From positions 1 through 6,259 of the forward strand of contig CAKAOY010000070.1 of NCBI GenBank assembly GCA_916710115.1: a stretch of 6,259 nt of DNA, given 5' to 3'. Position numbers and translations under genes: made by a program. The notes below the pieces were generated by a model. The model saw nothing but the letters and a program-made list of their open reading frames with translations. It had not been told where the DNA came from and made no database searches. Source of the DNA: an uncultured Bergeyella sp. GTDB lineage: Bacteria; Bacteroidota; Bacteroidia; Flavobacteriales; Weeksellaceae. Below, piece after piece: positions 5,248 through 6,259 of the stretch; the stretch's first letter is position 1; each line of letters begins with the position of its first letter.

Positions 5248-6259
5248 TTATTTTTTAATTTCTTCAAGAAACTCATCGTGAGATATTTTCGCTTCTTTTT
5301 TAGTAGCTTTTTCTAAGATTACATCTTTCAATTTAGCCATTGCTACCTCAGAAGAAATCTGTCTAATCTGGTTTTCATCTTTTAGTGATTCTACAGCATA
5401 TTTCTGAATTTCTTCATCAGAAAGATGGTGAATTCCGTAGATTGCCAATTGATTTTTCACTAATTGAATAGAATGTTCTAAGATATCACTATAGTCTATC
5501 TTTACATCATTTTCACTGATAAGTTTAGACTCAATTATTTGATATTTAATCTGTTTTTTCTCATTTTCTAAGATTTCTTTTGCTTGCTCCTCAGACTGAA
5601 TATTCTGGTTAGAGAATAATAACCATTTCACCAAAAACTCCTCAGGAAGTTTAACTTCTTGTTTCTCAGTGATTTGTTCTAATACTTTATTTACAAAATA
5701 TACATCTGCATTTTGTTGGAAATACTCATCTAGCTCAGTTTTCACTTTATTTTTCAATTCCTCTTCGGACTTCACAACATCTTTACCATACACTTTATCA
5801 AAAAGCTCTTGGTTAAGCTCGTGGAGATTAAGTTTGTATATTTCCGATACTTTCACCTCTAATTCTTCGTGATGTAGGTGCTCTACTTCCTCTTTAGAGA
5901 AATTCAATTGCTTAGCAAGTTCTTCTTTTTCAGCTAATTCATTTTTCTTCAACTTAAGAGACTCATCTTTTTTCAAATTTTTCACCAATTCAAAAGCCTC
6001 ATTTTGCTCTTTAGAAATTGTTACAAATTTTGGATGATGATGATGCTCTCCTTCTGCATTTTCTTCTACAATTTGAGAAACTTGTACAGAAATAAAAGAT
6101 TCCTCTCCAATTTTTTCTTCCTCTACTCTATCTGCAAATCTTCTTTGCATATTTTCTATACTCTTATTCACCTCTTTATCAGATGCATCCACCTTATAAA
6201 GTGTAGCTTCATATTTTGCCAAATCAATTGAGAATTCAGGCTCATAACCTACCTCAAAA
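5248..6259 (-). CDS. tig: Trigger factor, C-terminal part (5' end beyond window)
   Basis: The frame is open to the right edge; 336 residues are visible, beginning FEVGYEPEFSID. A TTG at 6222 is an internal leucine codon and not the start. The visible part starts just after the ribosome-binding domain, contains the divergent middle domain (about residues 30-155) and the helical C-terminal cradle (about 160-336, with LPEEFLVKWLL near 230). Trigger factor is the ATP-independent chaperone that binds nascent chains at the ribosome exit. Bacteroidota versions are about 440-450 aa, so about 110 residues are missing here. The middle domain lacks an obvious FKBP active-site signature, so prolyl-isomerase activity is doubtful. 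A His cluster (four His at about residues 72-75, and HLHH about 55 residues later) stands out. It ends at its own terminator. Confidence 0.93.
   Translation of the reverse strand, partial: FEVGYEPEFSIDLAKYEATLYKVDASDKEVNKSIENMQRRFADRVEEEKIGEESFISVQVSQIVEENAEGEHHHHPKFVTISKEQNEAFELVKNLKKDESLKLKKNELAEKEELAKQLNFSKEEVEHLHHEELEVKVSEIYKLNLHELNQELFDKVYGKDVVKSEEELKNKVKTELDEYFQQNADVYFVNKVLEQITEKQEVKLPEEFLVKWLLFSNQNIQSEEQAKEILENEKKQIKYQIIESKLISENDVKIDYSDILEHSIQLVKNQLAIYGIHHLSDEEIQKYAVESLKDENQIRQISSEVAMAKLKDVILEKATKKEAKISHDEFLEEIKK

Noticed and set aside
6220..6222. TTG as the start of a 324-aa protein
   Set aside because: The frame stays open to the window edge and the residues upstream (FEVGYEPEFSID) continue the trigger factor match, so this is an internal leucine codon.
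5669..6231. Plus-strand open frames of 67 and 75 codons
   Set aside because: Both are antisense to trigger factor and show the same Phe/Ser/Leu shadow composition; the Met run in the second mirrors the His codons of tig.

Overview
The window is AT-rich DNA with every supported gene on the minus strand. It looks like a chromosomal housekeeping segment of a member of the Bacteroidota, class Flavobacteriia, probably the Chryseobacterium/Riemerella/Bergeyella (Weeksellaceae-type) branch. The evidence is: promoters of the Bacteroidota type (TTG, 17-23 nt, TAnnTTTG) instead of -35/-10 boxes; mRNA starts without Shine-Dalgarno (SD) sequences except at rpsU; the gene order trigger factor / ferritin / serS / AI-2E-type permease / rpsU / xerC / tRNA-Thr-Tyr-Gly; and a variant SD in front of rpsU that fits the altered 16S tail reported in part of the Flavobacteriia. 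The branch assignment is inference, because no 16S sequence is in the window.

Layout in the direction of transcription (high to low coordinates): the C-terminal three quarters of trigger factor (tig, running off the right edge) ends at a hairpin terminator near 5200. An AT-rich spacer with palindromes (5033-5182) precedes the promoter of a non-haem ferritin (5008-4505), which ends at a strong terminator (4424-4382). serS (4305-3037) has its own promoter and terminator. An AI-2E/PerM-family membrane protein (2962-1859) starts just after the serS terminator. rpsU, encoding bS21 (1764-1567), has a strong promoter, a very short leader and a 12-bp terminator stem. xerC (1480-596) starts right after that terminator. 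A gene-free 239-nt gap (357-595) holds the promoter of a tRNA cluster: tRNA-Thr(TGT), tRNA-Tyr(GTA), then a second promoter and tRNA-Gly(TCC). In many bacteria this cluster continues into tuf, which would lie beyond the left edge.

Most of the genes serve translation or its products: tRNAs, seryl-tRNA charging, the ribosomal protein that controls access to the 16S tail, and the ribosome-bound chaperone. Ferritin (iron storage), the permease and the chromosome-dimer recombinase are passengers in the same neighbourhood. I found no mobile element, CRISPR array, phage gene or defence system. The most interesting signal is the leader of rpsU: an 11-nt SD-like sequence differing from the canonical one at two positions, in an apparent leader of only about 20 nt. 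This matches a known but little-studied autoregulation by specialised ribosomes, so it is not a wholly new system.
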